Numbered from the stretch's first letter, positions 12,332-25,600 are shown. The stretch: DNA of 64,000 bases from Euglena gracilis (GCA_039621445.1 CP154956.1:83324474-83388473); one strand, 5' to 3'. The notes: a model not told the origin generated them from the letters alone. Program-made: numbers and translations.

Positions 12332-12425
12332 GCGGGCCAGGACTGCTCCGCCGTGGTCTACGCATGGGAGCAGGGCGGGCGTCCCCTCCCCGCCGCCTCC
12401 CCCTCCCTACGCCCCTCGCCCCGCC
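12332..12425 (+). CDS. Possible further WD40-type exon
   Basis: After an AG acceptor the frame reads 'AGQDCSAVVYAWEQGGRPL'. This resembles the last strands of a propeller blade, compare 'AGGAWSQEVLVFSRETG' in the WD40 gene at 43.9-51.9 kb. It would belong to the gene ending near 9931, but the phase does not match that exon, so either an intermediate exon is missing or this is a separate remnant. The 3' limit is placed at the start of the adjacent element. Confidence 0.35.
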
Positions 12426-13174
12426 CAGGCTTCTTTTTAAGTCGGAAGACACCCCCGCGGGGGGGGGGGGGGTGTGGTTGGTTCCGGGGCCGGACCCCGG
12501 GGGGGATTCCCGGGCCGGAGGCCTGTGCATGGGTTTCAGCGCAAAACGCTGAAACTTTTTTTTGGGAAATGCCCTGAGACGTTTTGGCTTTGGGGGTCCC
12601 CCCCGGGGTCCCGCATCGGGCTGGGTGAGTGGGGGGGACGGTCCCCCTCCTCCCGGGGTCTTAAACGGAAGCTTGGCCCCACCCCTCCGCTCGCGAGCAC
12701 CGCGGCAGCGGCTCTGAGGTGTGCCCGCGGCGCGCCACCCATCGGGTCGGGGCAGGCCGACCCGGCCACCTTGCTGGGGGTGGGGATGGGGCCCAGGGGA
12801 CGACAGAAGCGGGGTGTTCCTGGAGTTAAGTGGGGTGTCCCCCCCCGCCCTTTGGCCAGAGGGTCCGCACCACCCCCACCAGGTATTTTTTTTATAACTT
12901 TGGTGACAGGGGGGTTCCGGCCCCACCCCCTCCCCCGGAGGGGTGGGGATCGGGCTGAGTGGGTACCCCCCCCCCCCAAGGGGTTTTTTTCCATCTTCGG
13001 TGCGAACACCAAAAATTTTTGAATCCCAAAGTTCAAAAATTTTGAGTTTGAATTCAAAATTCAAAATTCAAGAAAACCAAAAGCGGGTCCCCCGACCCCC
13101 CCCCCCCCCCCCGGGGGGGGGGGGGGGGGGGGGGGGGGACCCCCCCCCCCCCCGGTCCTAAAAAAACACCTCTG
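12426..13174. mobile_element. MITE-like element, TIR CAGGCTTCTTTTTAAG / CCTAAAAAAACACCTCTG
   Basis: 749 bp with inverted ends and 8-bp flanks GCCCCGCC / CCCCCACC (6 of 8). Very long G-run and C-run blocks at 13097-13154. The interior (12670-12780) is G+C-rich and open in several frames but shows no recognisable domain. Confidence 0.6.
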
Positions 13175-14221
13175 CCCCCACCTGCCCTTGTATCAAACCT
13201 TGTGAAGTTTGTATTGAATCGCCCAGCTTTGGGGGGGGGGCATCCCCCAGGAGTTGATGCCAACCCCACATCAAACCTTCCAATAATAATGACAATCATC
13301 AAATCACGCGCGGCACCCTTGGTGCTCTTCAGGTTTCAACCCGGAAGGGCGCCTCGCCACTTCCCCTCCTACAGTGCATCCTTTGAGCTTCCTGAGGAAA
13401 GGACCTGCCAATGGGTTGGGGTTACCTGTGCATATGGGGGGGCAAACAGCAGCTCTGCTCAAATCACACTGTTCAGCATGGAAGGTTTCCCACTGGGGAA
13501 TCAAGGTCCGTAAGAACGCTGTTTTACGCAGTGTGCCAGATGGTAGAGGTTTTCAGGGCAGGGGTAATTCAAAGGTTGGGGGGGGGGCAGCCCCCATCAC
13601 CTCTCCCCCAAGCTTGAGTGTGAGAAAAAAAACCCATGCCAGAGAGGACGCCAACGGACGTCCTGGCCGTGCATCACTTAGTAACTTGCTGACCCCCTGG
13701 GGGGTTGGGTGACTGGTTTTTCAGAGTGACTAATGTGCCCAAACCCCTCCTTGGAGGAAGTAAAACCATTCTCCCCCCCCCCCCCGAATAAAAGCCCCAT
13801 GGAGCTATTATTCGGACACTCGGTTAAAATCTCAGGGGGGGCTATTATTCGGGGGGGGGGGGCATTATTTGTATTTTTTTTCGTCGGAAAACGGGCCCCC
13901 TACAGAAATCCACTCAATATGCCCATATTCCCCCCAAAATGACCTTTTCTCAGGACCCTTTTTTTTTAGGGGGGTTTAAAGTGCCCCGGTGGCCAAGACG
14001 CTGGAAAATATTTTTGGCCATTTTTCCCCCACGTTTGTGGCAATTTCCCTTTGGTTTCCAGAGAGAACGACCCATTCTCCGAAAAATGACTGAGTGGTTC
14101 TTAGACGAGTGGAAGGGACTTCCCCTCCGGGGCTCAGAAACAATTGGATGGCCCGGGGCGCGCACCCCTCCCACCCCAAGGGTGTGGCAACCCCCCGCCC
14201 GGGCCCCACTCTCCCTCCACA
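13175..14221. other. Spacer or intron with C/G-run palindromes
   Basis: No exon identified. Contains TGACTGG/CAGTCA-type repeat ends near 13700-13730 and an AATAAAAGCC/GGGGCTATTATT inverted pair near 13788-13865. Confidence 0.4.
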
Positions 14222-14410
14222 GCGCTCTCACTCCCACTCCCACCCGTCGATGGCGTTGGCGGCCAACTGGGAGTGCGGCTGGAACTGGCCGGAGGGGCCG
14301 GAGCATGCCGGTGCCCGCCCGTGTGTGCGCCGAAGTGTGGGGAGGGGGAGACCTTTCGGCAATGCCGACTACTGGCAGCTGGTGTAGATTCTGTCCTGCG
14401 GGTCCGCTGA
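14222..14410 (+). CDS. Weak exon candidate, frame uncertain
   Basis: A G+C-rich block opens after CTCCACAG and stays open in three frames. One reads 'ALAANWECGWNWPEG', another ends at a stop near 14410. No domain is recognised and neither border is fixed. It may belong to the 3' part of the first WD40 gene or be noncoding. Confidence 0.2.
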   Translation, partial: ALSLPLPPVDGVGGQLGVRLELAGGAGACRCPPVCAPKCGEGETFRQCRLLAAGVDSVLRVR

Positions 14411-15039
14411 GATCAGGCTTAGGCCAGCACAACCCAGCCGGGCTGATCCGAGAAATTCTTACCGCAAGGCACAGGTCATTTTGAAAAGATTGGGGTTTCT
14501 CTCAAGATTTCGAATGCCAATCCCCAAACCAGCTGGATTTGGACTTGTTTGCCGGGTTTGTGTCTGTCGTGTCCTTTCCCACACATATAAGTGCCTCCCT
14601 CATGCACTGGTATGGCACGGAGCGTCGAGGGGCGGAGGGCGATGGGGATGCCCCCCTCTCCCCACCTCCAGCGGTCGAGACAAGTGCAGAAGAGCAATGG
14701 ACAGGCCAATGACTTCTACAGAAATGTGTCATTTGGGAAGTCGTTTGATTGGTAAAGGCGTTTTCTGTGTGTCCTCTGCGCAGTCTTGCTAGTCAGTGTA
14801 TGGGCTCTAGGCTATAGTCAGGTATTTCACACAGTGTTTCCAAAGTTTTCAAACAGTGCAGGCTCCTGACTTCCTTCATTCCAGCCAGGTTCCAGTATCA
14901 CGGCACTCCTCCAATTGCCAATGTCCACTTTCTAAACCACACTGAACAGGGTTTGGCATGGAACGATAAAACGTGCTTGTTCCAGGGGGTTGCCCGCACA
15001 TCCTCCAAACCTGTGGCGGCAACCCGATCAAGCGGACCG

Positions 15040-15235
15040 TTCACCGTCGGCATCGGTCTGAGGCTGCCCTGTGGGCGAAGGACATCCCCACGGCCGCCAA
15101 CACAGCGATCCCACCCCCCTTTTCCCCGAGGGGGTGCCCGACGCCGGTGACATTGATGATGACCCGGTGCTGGCCTCGTCCCCGTGGCTAACCGTTGCCT
15201 CCGACGTGCCAACGATCGACGTCTGTGGTGCAAGC
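15040..15235 (+). CDS. Weak exon candidate with acidic stretch
   Basis: G+C-rich block. One frame reads '[19 protein letters not shown]' near 15148-15205 and another upstream reads '[18 protein letters not shown]'. The two are in different frames, so an intron or a wrong reading separates them. No family recognised. Confidence 0.25.
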
Positions 15236-15400
15236 GTTTCCCCTCACCCTGCGTCCTGATGGAATTTGTGTGTCTGTTTGGCTGTTGCGTGTTGTTTTTT
15301 TTTTGCATCGCTGGGCCATGGCATGACATGGGATCTGCGGCCCGAGGCATTCATGCCTTTGTATATGCCGAGGCTGGCGGCTGGGACAGCAGTTTGATTC

Positions 15401-15528
<128 letters not shown>

Positions 15529-16084
15529 CCCCGTTTTTTTTCAGGGTCCTCTTTTTTACCCAGCCAATTCTTTCTTAAAGCACAATCCTCATGGTCAAAA
15601 AGAACGTTAAATTGTGACATCAAAAGTCCATTCCCTTGTTTCCATCCCATACCTGCTCTTTATCGATCATCACGTGCTTTTATGATTTTGTCTTCTGATC
15701 CTTTTTCCCTGGAGCCAGCAAGGCGTGATGGTTGACGTTCATCAAAGTTTGAAACCCAGAAGCAAATGACTGAAAAATTGCTGCTTTTCTTGATCGTTTA
15801 CTGGTCTCCCCCTGCTCAACAATTTTTCATGCATCACAAGATATTTCATATCATAACAATAATATATCCAAGGGGGGCAAAGACAAAGCAGCGTTGAGTT
15901 GATAGGGCAAATCTCCGAAATCGTGAGGGTTTGTGCCTCAGGCGTGGCTGCGGCATTGGGAAGCCACACGCAAACCCTGCCGCAGTGCTGTGGGTCGCTT
16001 GCATTCGCCTTTCTGTTCCCTTTCCCAGCCTCGGCCTCCCAGCCTCGCCCGGGCCTCCGTGCCTTCATCATCGCCGCGGCACAG

Positions 16085-16408
16085 GCATCGGATGTGATCG
16101 CTCCCGGGGCCCGATGTATTATGGGACGCCGGACCTGACGCAGGGGCCGTTTGGAGGCACGTGAGTGCCGTTGGCCGCAGGCGGTGATGGTCCGTCAAAT
16201 AAGTATTATGCATTCAGCAGTCGGGTTTGGGGGTTTTGAGCACAAAAACCATCCCTGGCTTTCTTCATTTTTCTGCATTGGGGTTGGGGGGTATCTGTCA
16301 GTGAGGGTTTCTCTCACTTACTGATACCCCCCAGGTAGTCCTGGACCGAGAGTGTTTGTGGGCCGCTCCAGCTTCCCCGCTGGACGCTCCTGCGGCTCTG
16401 CTCGCTGA
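16085..16408 (+). CDS. Two-exon candidate ending in a stop (16085-16160, 16339-16408)
   Basis: Exon 16085-16160 reads 'RGPMYYGTPDLTQGPFGG' and ends at a good GTGAGT donor. Joining to TCCTGGACC after CCCCAGGTAG continues 'PGPRVFVGRSSFPAG' to TGA at 16406-16408. If the acceptor is the AG 4 bases earlier, the reading stops at once at TAG. The Gly/Pro-rich peptide is not recognised. It could be the tail of an upstream gene. Confidence 0.35.
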
Positions 16409-18957
16409 GGGACAGCGATCCCGGAGGCCCCTCCCCCAGGGGCCAGGGGAGACGGCCACCGGTTCCCCTGAAGTCCCGCAGGTCTTCCAAATCGAAGAAC
16501 ACCCGGTGCCCTGCCGCGAGGCGGAAAGGCATCAAGAATAAAGGAGCTTCGGCGGAAAGCTGCGGCGGAATTCCGCCGAAGAATCCAAATGGGGCATTAG
16601 GAGAGTGCGCAAACGAATCCACATCCCCTGTTCTGATCACAAAGCCAAACCTCCACTCCACACGTCCTCTGAGGCCACACAGGCCGGGGGTGCCCACCCG
16701 CACACCCCCTCGGGGGTCCCTCGGGGTTGGTTGGGCCGGCTTGGGGTGAGGCAGGGGCTAACTTTTTTGGGGGGGGTATTTTTGGGACCAGAGGATTGTT
16801 TCCATCGAAGCGCCAATAAACAGGCAGTGTGTATTTGTCCCCCCCACCCAGGTGTTCTTTGTTCTTTGTTCTCAAACAAATGCTCCTGACGTGAGCGCGT
16901 GTGTGCAACCCGAAGTTTATGCTGTGAAGTGCCGGCGATAAAGAAAAATGATGAAAATTGGTTAAGGGTTTTATGGTTTATTTGCGGCACCTTCCCTCTT
17001 GCAGGCTTCTGCTCAAGGCTTCGCAGTACCCCTGGGGGGGCGGCTGGACTGCAGCTAGTCCAAGTTTGGCAAGTGCAAATCCTACTGGACCCCCCTGGGG
17101 GGGTCTGCAAGCAAGGCTAGCTGGTGGAAAAAAAAATTCCCGGTGGCTGGCAGCAGGGAGTTGCTGAAGAAAAATTCCAGTCAGCAGCCTTTTTCCAGCC
17201 TCCCCCCCATCAACGAGTTTTATTCATTTCCAGCCTTCCAAAGGGCGGCTAAACAGAATTGATATTTGTCCATTTTTTTGACCCATTTTTGGCCCATTTT
17301 TTTGATGGGTTGGAAAAGGGCAAATTTGGGATCAAATAATCGATTTTTGCATTCTGGGCAGTTTTTTGAACATTTTTTACAGTTACCAATTTTTCGGTAC
17401 CTGTTTCTACCCCAGTCGCACCAAGTTCCAGCTCTGGGACCCTATGGGGGGGGGTCAGCCAGCAGCTTTTTTCCAGTCCACAAATTTTCCAGCCTCTAGC
17501 CTGTGAGTTGATGAGTTGCTTAAGGACCCCCCTATGGGGGTCCTCAAGCAACGCCTTGGCCGGCGCAAAGCAGGGCAATTAAGGTGATTTTTTTTGTCCC
17601 CCCCCAAAGCCAAAGATGCCCATTTTGGGGCATCTTTTTTTGAACTAAATCAGAATTGCTTTTCGGGAATCTGAAAAGCATTCAGAGTCCCATTTCCACC
17701 TCGGTGCGCAGTGCTGGAAGTTTTTTTTTTCCAGTCGGGGCCCCCAGACCCCCCCTGGGGGGCTAGTTAATGGTTTTTTTCCAGTGGCTAGTAAAATGGC
17801 TTGCGAGTGAACCCCCTGGGTAGGTAAAAGCCTGTCCCCTGTGGGGGGTTCCCTCAGCGATTTGGGTGTGTGGGGATCCCAACCTCCGCGGGGATTCGTG
17901 AAGTGACAAGCCTGTGCGACACACCCCCTGCTTTCCCCCGACTCAAGCCCTGCCCCTGCCCCCATCCGTCTCCTCTTCCCGGCGCTGGTGCTCTCCTGGG
18001 TGTTCCTTGTGGCGTGTCTCCGGCCGGCGGTGGCCGATGCACTGCAGTCATACTGCATCTCCCGCCCAGGGTTTACTTTTGAGGACAAATTTATTTTTTC
18101 AAAAAGGAAGTGTTTAAATGGTTTTTTGAACTTCCATTTTCTACGGGCGGTCCAAGGGCGGCCAGGTGTTTGAAAATGGGCCGGAAATTAAACGATCGGA
18201 AAACACATTCTTCACAGTTTTGGGTGGATCGACTGTGTCCACCAGGCCCATGAAGGGGTGCCTTCAAGTCGGTGCTGGACCCCACCAGGGGTGGGGGGTC
18301 CCTCCGAGGGGGTCAAGGTAACTAGAAAGCGGGGGGGGGGGGAAATGCAACTTGCATAATTTGCATTTTTTTGCATAATCGGCTTTTCCCGAAATTTGCA
18401 TTTTTTTGCATTTTTTTGCATTTTTTTTGCATAAAATATTTTCCACGGAAAAAATTTTTGTAGTTGGTTGTCATATGTTTGAATTTTTTTGCATATTTTT
18501 GCATTTTCTACATAAAATATTTTGCCCTGGAAAAAAATTTTGTCGTTGATTGCCATATTTATGGATTTTTTTGCATTTTTTTTTGCATTTTTTTGCATAA
18601 AATATTTTGCCCTGGAAATTTTTTTTGATCTTAGGCAGCAAAGCTCTGTTATATTCCAGCTTTTTCTCAGGTTTTTCATGCAAGTTGCATTTTTTTGCAT
18701 TTTTTTTGCATTTTTTTTCATTTTTTTGTATTTTTTTTGACTTTCATAATTTGAAGGGCCCAGTTGCATTCCCCCCCCCCCCTGTTGAAAGCCTGGAAAG
18801 AGCCTGGAAACTTTTTCAGGCTTTCAAGGTGTTTTAAACGCCTTCGTTTTTTTTTTCAATGTCATTCCGGGGGAAATTTCTGCACTGAGCAAAAATGAAG
18901 TTGCAAAAATCTTATATCCCTGGCACCATTCTTTCTCCCACCCCGTCGCCTTCCACC
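16409..18957. other. Noncoding stretch rich in degenerate elements
   Basis: 17003-17120 is a degenerate left half of the CAGGCTTCTGCTTAAGG element (shares CTGGACTGCAGCTAGTCC with copies at 40.7, 45.2 and 63.6 kb). A hairpin GTTGCTTAAGGACCCCC.. occurs at 17515-17560. 18340-18740 is a tract of TTTTTTGCAT and ATAAAATATTTT words. No gene recognised. Confidence 0.5.
18340..18740. repeat. TTTTTTGCAT / ATAAAATATTTTCC interspersed array
   Basis: Repeated T-run + GCAT units and three copies of GCATAAAATATTTT. A+T-rich, no coding sense. Confidence 0.75.
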
Positions 18958-19140
18958 AAACCCTGCCCCCGTTGGGCCTTCCCCATGGCGGGCCAGGGGG
19001 TCCCCTCTCGTCCCCCGGCGACCCGCCGCCCGGCCAGGGCCCCCCCATGCTCGCTCCCCGCTGCCAGCCCGCTGCGCCCATGCCTCAGCCTGTATGGCTT
19101 GCGGTTTTGGAGTACGCCTCGTTTCACCGCGCGTGGGGGG
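18958..19140 (+). CDS. Weak exon candidate, Pro/Gly-rich
   Basis: G+C-rich block open in several frames. One reads 'GGPGGPLSSPGDPPPGQGPP' then 'PVWLAVLEYASFHRA'; another reads like an Arg/Pro-rich presequence starting with a Met at 18985. Either could precede the tRNA nucleotidyltransferase exon at 20098, but no join can be proved. Confidence 0.22.
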
Positions 19141-19476
19141 GGGGGCTCGGAAGAAGGGCAACAAGGTCCACCGCCCGGAGGGGCAACCGTCTGCCATCCC
19201 TTGTTTTTATTTCTGCAAACAATCAGTTGTACGCTGCAAAGGAATGCAAGCATACAAATACCCATCAGAAATGAGCTGTGCCGAAGGAATACAATTCTGA
19301 TATTTTTTTCGAGCAGATACACAGGCGGGGGTGTGCCGGCGGCAAGCGCACACCGTCTCACAGCAGCCGGTAGCATCGGCCGACCCTCCGGCCAATCCAG
19401 CACGAGGGCTGGAAGGGAAGACGCTACCACCCACCGTCGAGGTGCTCCTGTGCTGTGCATGATGAGTGCTGCAGTG

Positions 19477-19671
19477 TGTGTGTGTGTGTGTTGTGGTGTG
19501 GTGTGGTGTGGTGTGGTGTGGTGTGGTGTGGTGTGGTGTGGTGTGGTGTGGTGTGGTGTGGTGTGGTGTGGTGTGGTGTGGTGTGGTGTGGTGTGGTGTG
19601 GTGTGGTGTGGTGTGTTGTGTTGTGTTGTGTTGTGTTGTGTTATGTGGGTGTGTTTGATGTATGTGTTGTG

Positions 19672-19728
<57 letters not shown>

Positions 19729-19735
19729 CCCGCGC
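19477..19735. repeat. (TGTGG)n pentanucleotide array with flanking GT runs
   Basis: About 25 units of TGTGG at 19491-19616, then TTGTG units, then a GT run. Confidence 0.95.
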
Positions 19736-20097
19736 GTGCACATTGGTACGTTGGCAGCCAACAATGGTCCACCCAGAAAAATTTTGAAATGGCCAAAATC
19801 CTTTGATTTTTGGTCGTGTTTGGCTGAGTGGCAAAGTGTACCCCCCAGGGGGGGACAGAAAGTGGGTGGTTGGTTTTCAAAGAGTGACTCACATTTTTTT
19901 GAAATGGGAAAGTGCCCCCCTTCCCAGTCGGGGGTGGAAAAAAATGTGCGGTCCCCACATCTCAGCCCCCCCCCCCCCCCCCGCCTCCAATACCGTTAAG
20001 GCGGGGGCACCGCCAAACAAAGGCGCAACCTATTTTCACAAACCTCCCGGCTCGCATGGACTTTTTGTACCTCGCCCGGACCTCCCGTCACCCGTAG

Positions 20098-22606
20098 GCA
20101 TGGGTGGAGCGGCTACCCCTCGACCTGCTTTTCATCCTGGACCGGATGCGGGCGACAGGACACAGCACATGGCTGGTGGGTGGCTGCGTTCGGGCCCAGC
20201 CTCGTCCCACCACTTTTGCTGCACATATTTATGACTGTTCTCAAAAACTCTGTCAGGGGAGTGTTCTCTGGCGTCATCATAGGCCTAAAGGTTTGAACTC
20301 TCTGGTTGGATTGTTTCAGAATTGAGCATAGACATGTGTGGCAAATGCATTTGCCTGTCCACATCAGGATTGCCAACTTCGTTTTAGGATGTGCCACACG
20401 GTGTGCCACACGGAACAAGATATGCAACGCCCAAGAAATTTTCGGTTGCTTGAGGTTAAAAACCAGTGCAAATTTGGCGTCCAGCATGCGACTGGTCTTT
20501 GAAGCCGGGTACAGCTGCCTGGATGGGAGGCAGGCCAGGAATGCGAACATTTTTTATATATACCTTTTCAATACTTTTCGATTTTCGCAAAATTTATGTT
20601 TTACATTTTTTTGGGTGTTTTTTGCAGGTTTTTTTTGTCTCGCGCTTTTCCACCCTTGGGGGGGGGCTGCCGGGGACATCCTCAGCGACAAGGTGCCGTG
20701 GGAGATCGACTTGGCCAGCACCATGCCGCCCAGGGCTGACCGGCAATCCGGGGAACCCCGTGGCGTGTCGACTGGGGGGTGTCCCTCCCCCCCAACAGGC
20801 CCTCTGGCTCTGATGCTCTGATGCCTATGATTCGGCTCTGATGCCGCCGGACCAGATGCTGGCGCTGTTCCCGCGCGCGCTGGACACCGGCAGCCAGTAC
20901 GGCACGGTGACCCTCCGCCACGGCGGCGTGGCGGTGGAGTGCACCACGCTGCGGGCCGACAGTGTGCGCCGCCTCGGGGAACGGGGTTTGGACTTCGGGC
21001 GGCATTCCTGCCCGTGGCTGAACGTTGCCCAGCACTCAGAATGAATGAGTCAGAATTCAAGTGAAGTTTTGCGATAGGTTCGTGTTGCTGTTTGCCGACA
21101 TTTGCTTCTGATGTTTCTGATTCCCAGCGGGGGTTTCCCTTTCCAGTTGCGATCATTCATTTAGGCACTGGCCAATCCCCTCGGGGGGGGGGAACTCGTT
21201 TTCAGTAGGTGGTGGGCAGTGACTGAATGGTTTTCCAAAATAAAAGTGAGTGACTGGTTTTTTGAGTCGAGTGGACCCTCTGGGGGTCGGTGAAAATTGT
21301 ATGCCTGGGTTCCTCTTTTTTTTCCAACGGTAGAAGGTGGAAAAGTTGCAATGGACAGTAGGTGACAGACCCCCGACACCCGAAAATTTTTCCTGTGCAA
21401 AAGCGGTGCATTTTTGTGCATCGTTGGATGCGCCATGACTTTTTTACCCAACGGTTTTGCTATATATTAATTTGTATATAATGTATTTAAATAATATTTA
21501 TATATGATATAATTTATACATAATTTAAAAATTTATTAATGTATTAATCTACATTATTAAATTTATTTATAATTGTGTTCATAATTATTGTATTAATATG
21601 ATTGACAATATTGATATTAATCAATATTGATGCATTAGTTTTGAAATGAGGTTTGATCCTCTCCTGGCCACCCTGCCCCACCGCTCCTGCGCAGGCCCCT
21701 ACAGCGACGGCCGGCGGCCGGACAGCGTCACGTTCGGCGACAGCCTCCTGGAGGACCTCGCCCGCCGGGACTTCACCATCAACGCCATGGCCCTCGACCC
21801 ACACCAACGGCTGCTGTATGACCCCTTCGGGGGCCAGCAGGACCTGCTGGACGGCGGGGGCCCGGCCGGCAACGCCTCACGCCTGGCGTGACACACTCCC
21901 TCGTGCTTTGGGCCCATGCAATTACTTAGTCGCTGGCCGACGCCTGTGGTGCCGTCAGGTATGTCATGTACCACAGAAGAAAAGCACAAATGTCGAAGAG
22001 CCCCCACCACATCAGAGTGCACATTTCACTCCACTTTTTTTTTCCACTATTCCAAATATAAAATTTCTACCAACCCCCACGGGGAGGGGGGCCACTTCCA
22101 CTCTCCCAAAATCCAGTGCGTCACTTTTTTTTATCGGCCCGGGTCACCTTGGGGGCTTTCTTGCCGGCTTTGGGTCCAAAACCCAGTCACCCCAGGGGTC
22201 CCAGGTGGTCAGAGGGAGGGGAACTGAGGGTGGGGTTGCAGATTGCGCGTTGTGAATGTCGCTGAACGAACACAGGTCTCCAGCAAAAAACCAGTGGCGC
22301 TTGCTGTGCCGCGAGGTGACAGCTGTTCTTCGCATTGAACAAACTATTTTCCACTGACCATGTTGGGGTCAGCCGCTCACATCAGCCACCCACGATATGA
22401 ATCTGCACACATTTTTTTTTGAAGTTTTCCTCCCCGCCTCTCAACACGTGAATTCCCCCAGTCCCCGGCTGGGTTCCCCCGGAGACATGCTGCGGGCGGT
22501 GGGGGATGCGCAGCGGCGGTTGCAGGAGGACGGACCAGTAGGTTTTTTCCCCAAAGGTTTCCTCCATCCTGACTCCCTGGGGGTGTAAATCCATGTATAC
22601 ATATGG

Positions 22607-22658
<52 letters not shown>

Positions 22659-25600
22659 AGGGGGGCCTATCCATATGATATATATCTATATCTATATCTA
22701 TATCTATATCTATATCTATCTCTATCTCTATCTCTATCATCTCTATCTCTATCTCTATCTCTATCTCTATCTCTATCTCTATCTCTATCTATTATCCTAT
22801 CTCTATCTCTATCTCTATCTATCTCTATATCTATCTATATCTATATCTATATCTATATCTATATCTATATCTATATCTATATCTATATCTATATCTATAT
22901 CTATATCTATATCTATATCTATATCTATATATATATCTATATATATATATATATATATCTATCTATCTATATCTCTATGTGTATGCATTTTCTTTGACCC
23001 CCCTGGGGGCACACATTGGTCTGTTTTCGGTGTGAATTCTTGGACCTGATTTGACCCTCAAAAGTCGATCCCAAGGTGACGAGGCCCCCGGCTCACAAAG
23101 AAACCTCTGGGACGGACTGCGGGCGTTGCGCGGCTATCGCTTCATGGAGGGCGGCCGGCGTGGGGTGCGACTGCCCGACCGTACCGCTGCTTCGCTGGGG
23201 GTTTCCCCACAGCTCCCGGGCGGGTTGTTGATGGGGTGGGTCCGTTTTGGCCCAAGCCATCCGATGGGGCACGGTACCCCAGTGGAGTCGTCGCCTGGAT
23301 GTTGAATAGCAGCCCACCCAGGGAATTTCTCACGCCGGACCCCACCAACCCCCCCCCCCCAGGGGTCCACACAGCCAGCACCTTTTTTTTCCCATCCAGC
23401 ACCTCCCAGCTGGGCTACAGACCCCCCAACCCTGGGGGGTCGAGTGGTAATACAATTTTCGCAGCCCGGCGAAGCCAGGCTGCAAAAACTTTATAATCAC
23501 TCGACGCGAAGTGCCAAATTTATTGAAAAGGGGGTCAAAAATAACCCAAAATGAACATTTTTGGAACTTTTTTTGGCTTCACCTCAGAAAGTAGCTGAAA
23601 ATAACCCAACTGGATTTGGGCTGTTTTGCCTGTCTTTTTGGGTACCTGTCGGGTCCAGCCCGGCACCCGGGGGGGGGGTCCAGCCAGCATCTTCTTTCCA
23701 GTCAGCACCTTTTCCAGCTGGACCCCCCCCCTTTTGGGGGGGGGGGGGGGAAATTGGATGCCGAAAAAATTGATTGGGAAAAAATTGGCATACAGAAATC
23801 CTGCCAAAAATTTTTCCGGGCCTTTTTTGAAAATCCTGCCTCAAAATTTTGAAAATCACCCTTTTTCCAGTCATCTTGCATACAAAACCTGCCAATTTTT
23901 TCCGGGCCGTTTTCAGGTTTGGCACCAATTTTTTCGGCTTCCAATTTTGTCGGGTCTAATTTTATCTAGCTTCAATTCCCCCCCCCCCCCCCGGTAGTTG
24001 CACTAAGGCTTCTTGTCTGTTATGGTCGGCCCAACTTCGCTTCGGCCCAGTTTGTGTGGTAACTGAAGGACCCCCCCCCCCCCCGGGGTCCATAAGACCT
24101 CCCGTGGGGTTGGCAAGACCCCTGCCTGCAAGCACTCGGATGGCCCGACGCTGCCCTCGCTGCCGCACTGCGGGACGCGCCGCCGCTGCTGGACCGCATC
24201 TCTCGGGAGCGCATCTGGAAGGAGTTCCGCAAGGTCGACACCCACTCTGTCCTGTATTCTTGCAAACCCCCCCTTGCACCTTGCATGGCGGTCACGTGGC
24301 ACACGTGACCGTTGTGACCTCTCCAGGGGTTCTTTTTTTAGTTTTGGACCCCCCCCCCCGGGGGGGGTGGGGGTAGGGGCTGGTGGGTACATCTTTTTTG
24401 ACGCCGAAGGCGCCGAAAAATTTGAAAAGGTGCTATTTTTAGCATCTTGGCCATTTTCGGGCAAAAGTGGGTGGGTCCCCCGGGACCCCCCCCCCCTCCT
24501 GGGGGGACACCCCAGGGGGTGGGTTGGTGGGGGCCGACCCCCTCCCCCTCCTCCCCGGTCTTCAAAAAACCCCTGGACCTATTCCCCTGAGCCCAAGTCC
24601 TGGTCAGGTCGTTCCAATCTCATTCTTCCCCCCTTTCCCCCTAACTGACCGTCTTCCTGTGGCGATGTGACTGAAGTCAACGCTGTAGCGGCTGCAAGAG
24701 TGAGACGGCTGGGAATTCCGAGGCAATAGAATAAAGAGCAACTACATAAAAATGAAAGACGCGACTCAAAGCCATAAGTTGAAAAGCCTGTCCGCGTAAA
24801 CAACAGTTTCTGTGTTAAGACTTGGGGAAGAAGTTGATATTCCCACCCAGAATCCAGGAAAAGGTCAGCTTTGCCACCACACATGCATTTGACTCCTGCG
24901 TGCCCCCCCCCCCTCCGGTGAATCGATGTTTGCCACCGTGTATCTTTGGTCTGCAGCTTTTACGTTCAACACCGAGGGATGCACAAATATGAGTCCCACC
25001 TCCGAAATAAAGTTCGGACGTGCAGACCCAACCACTCATTTGTCTCTCTGTCTTTTCGGCCTCATTTTTTGGCATATGATTTCTGCTCCGCCGTGCGATG
25101 CCTGCTCCAATGTATTTTCCCTTTCTCCATTGCCCATCTTGTTTGCAGATACTCTCCGGCCGCATGGCCTGGACTGACTGGAACGAAATAACTGCCAACA
25201 TGAGTTCTCCCAATGTGCTCATGAATTATTATGAATTTGACTTATGCGTTATTTGAATTTGAAGTTTGACCTCTGCTTGGCTTGAAGTGTAGTTCAATGA
25301 TTTCCACAAAAGTGGCCGCTTAAAGGCCTGTGTGCCACAGCACAACACGCCTGCTGAAGGTGCGTCCAAACACCCGAACAAGAAGTGAGTGCTTTCAACT
25401 TCTGATTCTCCCAAACCTCAACCTGTGGGGGCAGTCGGCAGTGGAAAGCAAGACAAAAAGCACAAAAAATGGCCTCCTTAAATTACCGGCCCAGGGCTCC
25501 CATTGAGTGCGCGATTTTGGTTGGAACCCCTTTGACGAGGGCCCACGCCACGGTTATATGAGGAGGGCAGACAGGGCTTAAGCGGGGGTGACCCCCTCCC

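Noticed and set aside
12228-13064. 278-aa minus-strand Pro/Gly-rich ORF
   Set aside because: Covers a MITE-like element with long C and G runs; composition follows the runs and no domain is present.
16314-16703. 129-aa minus-strand ORF of fairly normal composition
   Set aside because: No domain, no splice context, and all supported genes are on the + strand; the + strand here has a better splice-compatible reading ending at 16408.
18895-19806. 303-aa + strand ORF
   Set aside because: Its C-terminal half is the TGTGG/GT repeat and the rest changes frame relative to any plausible exon.
22593-23049. ORFs of alternating Ile/Tyr/Ser/Leu
   Set aside because: Pure AT/ATCTCT microsatellite inside a nonconventional intron.
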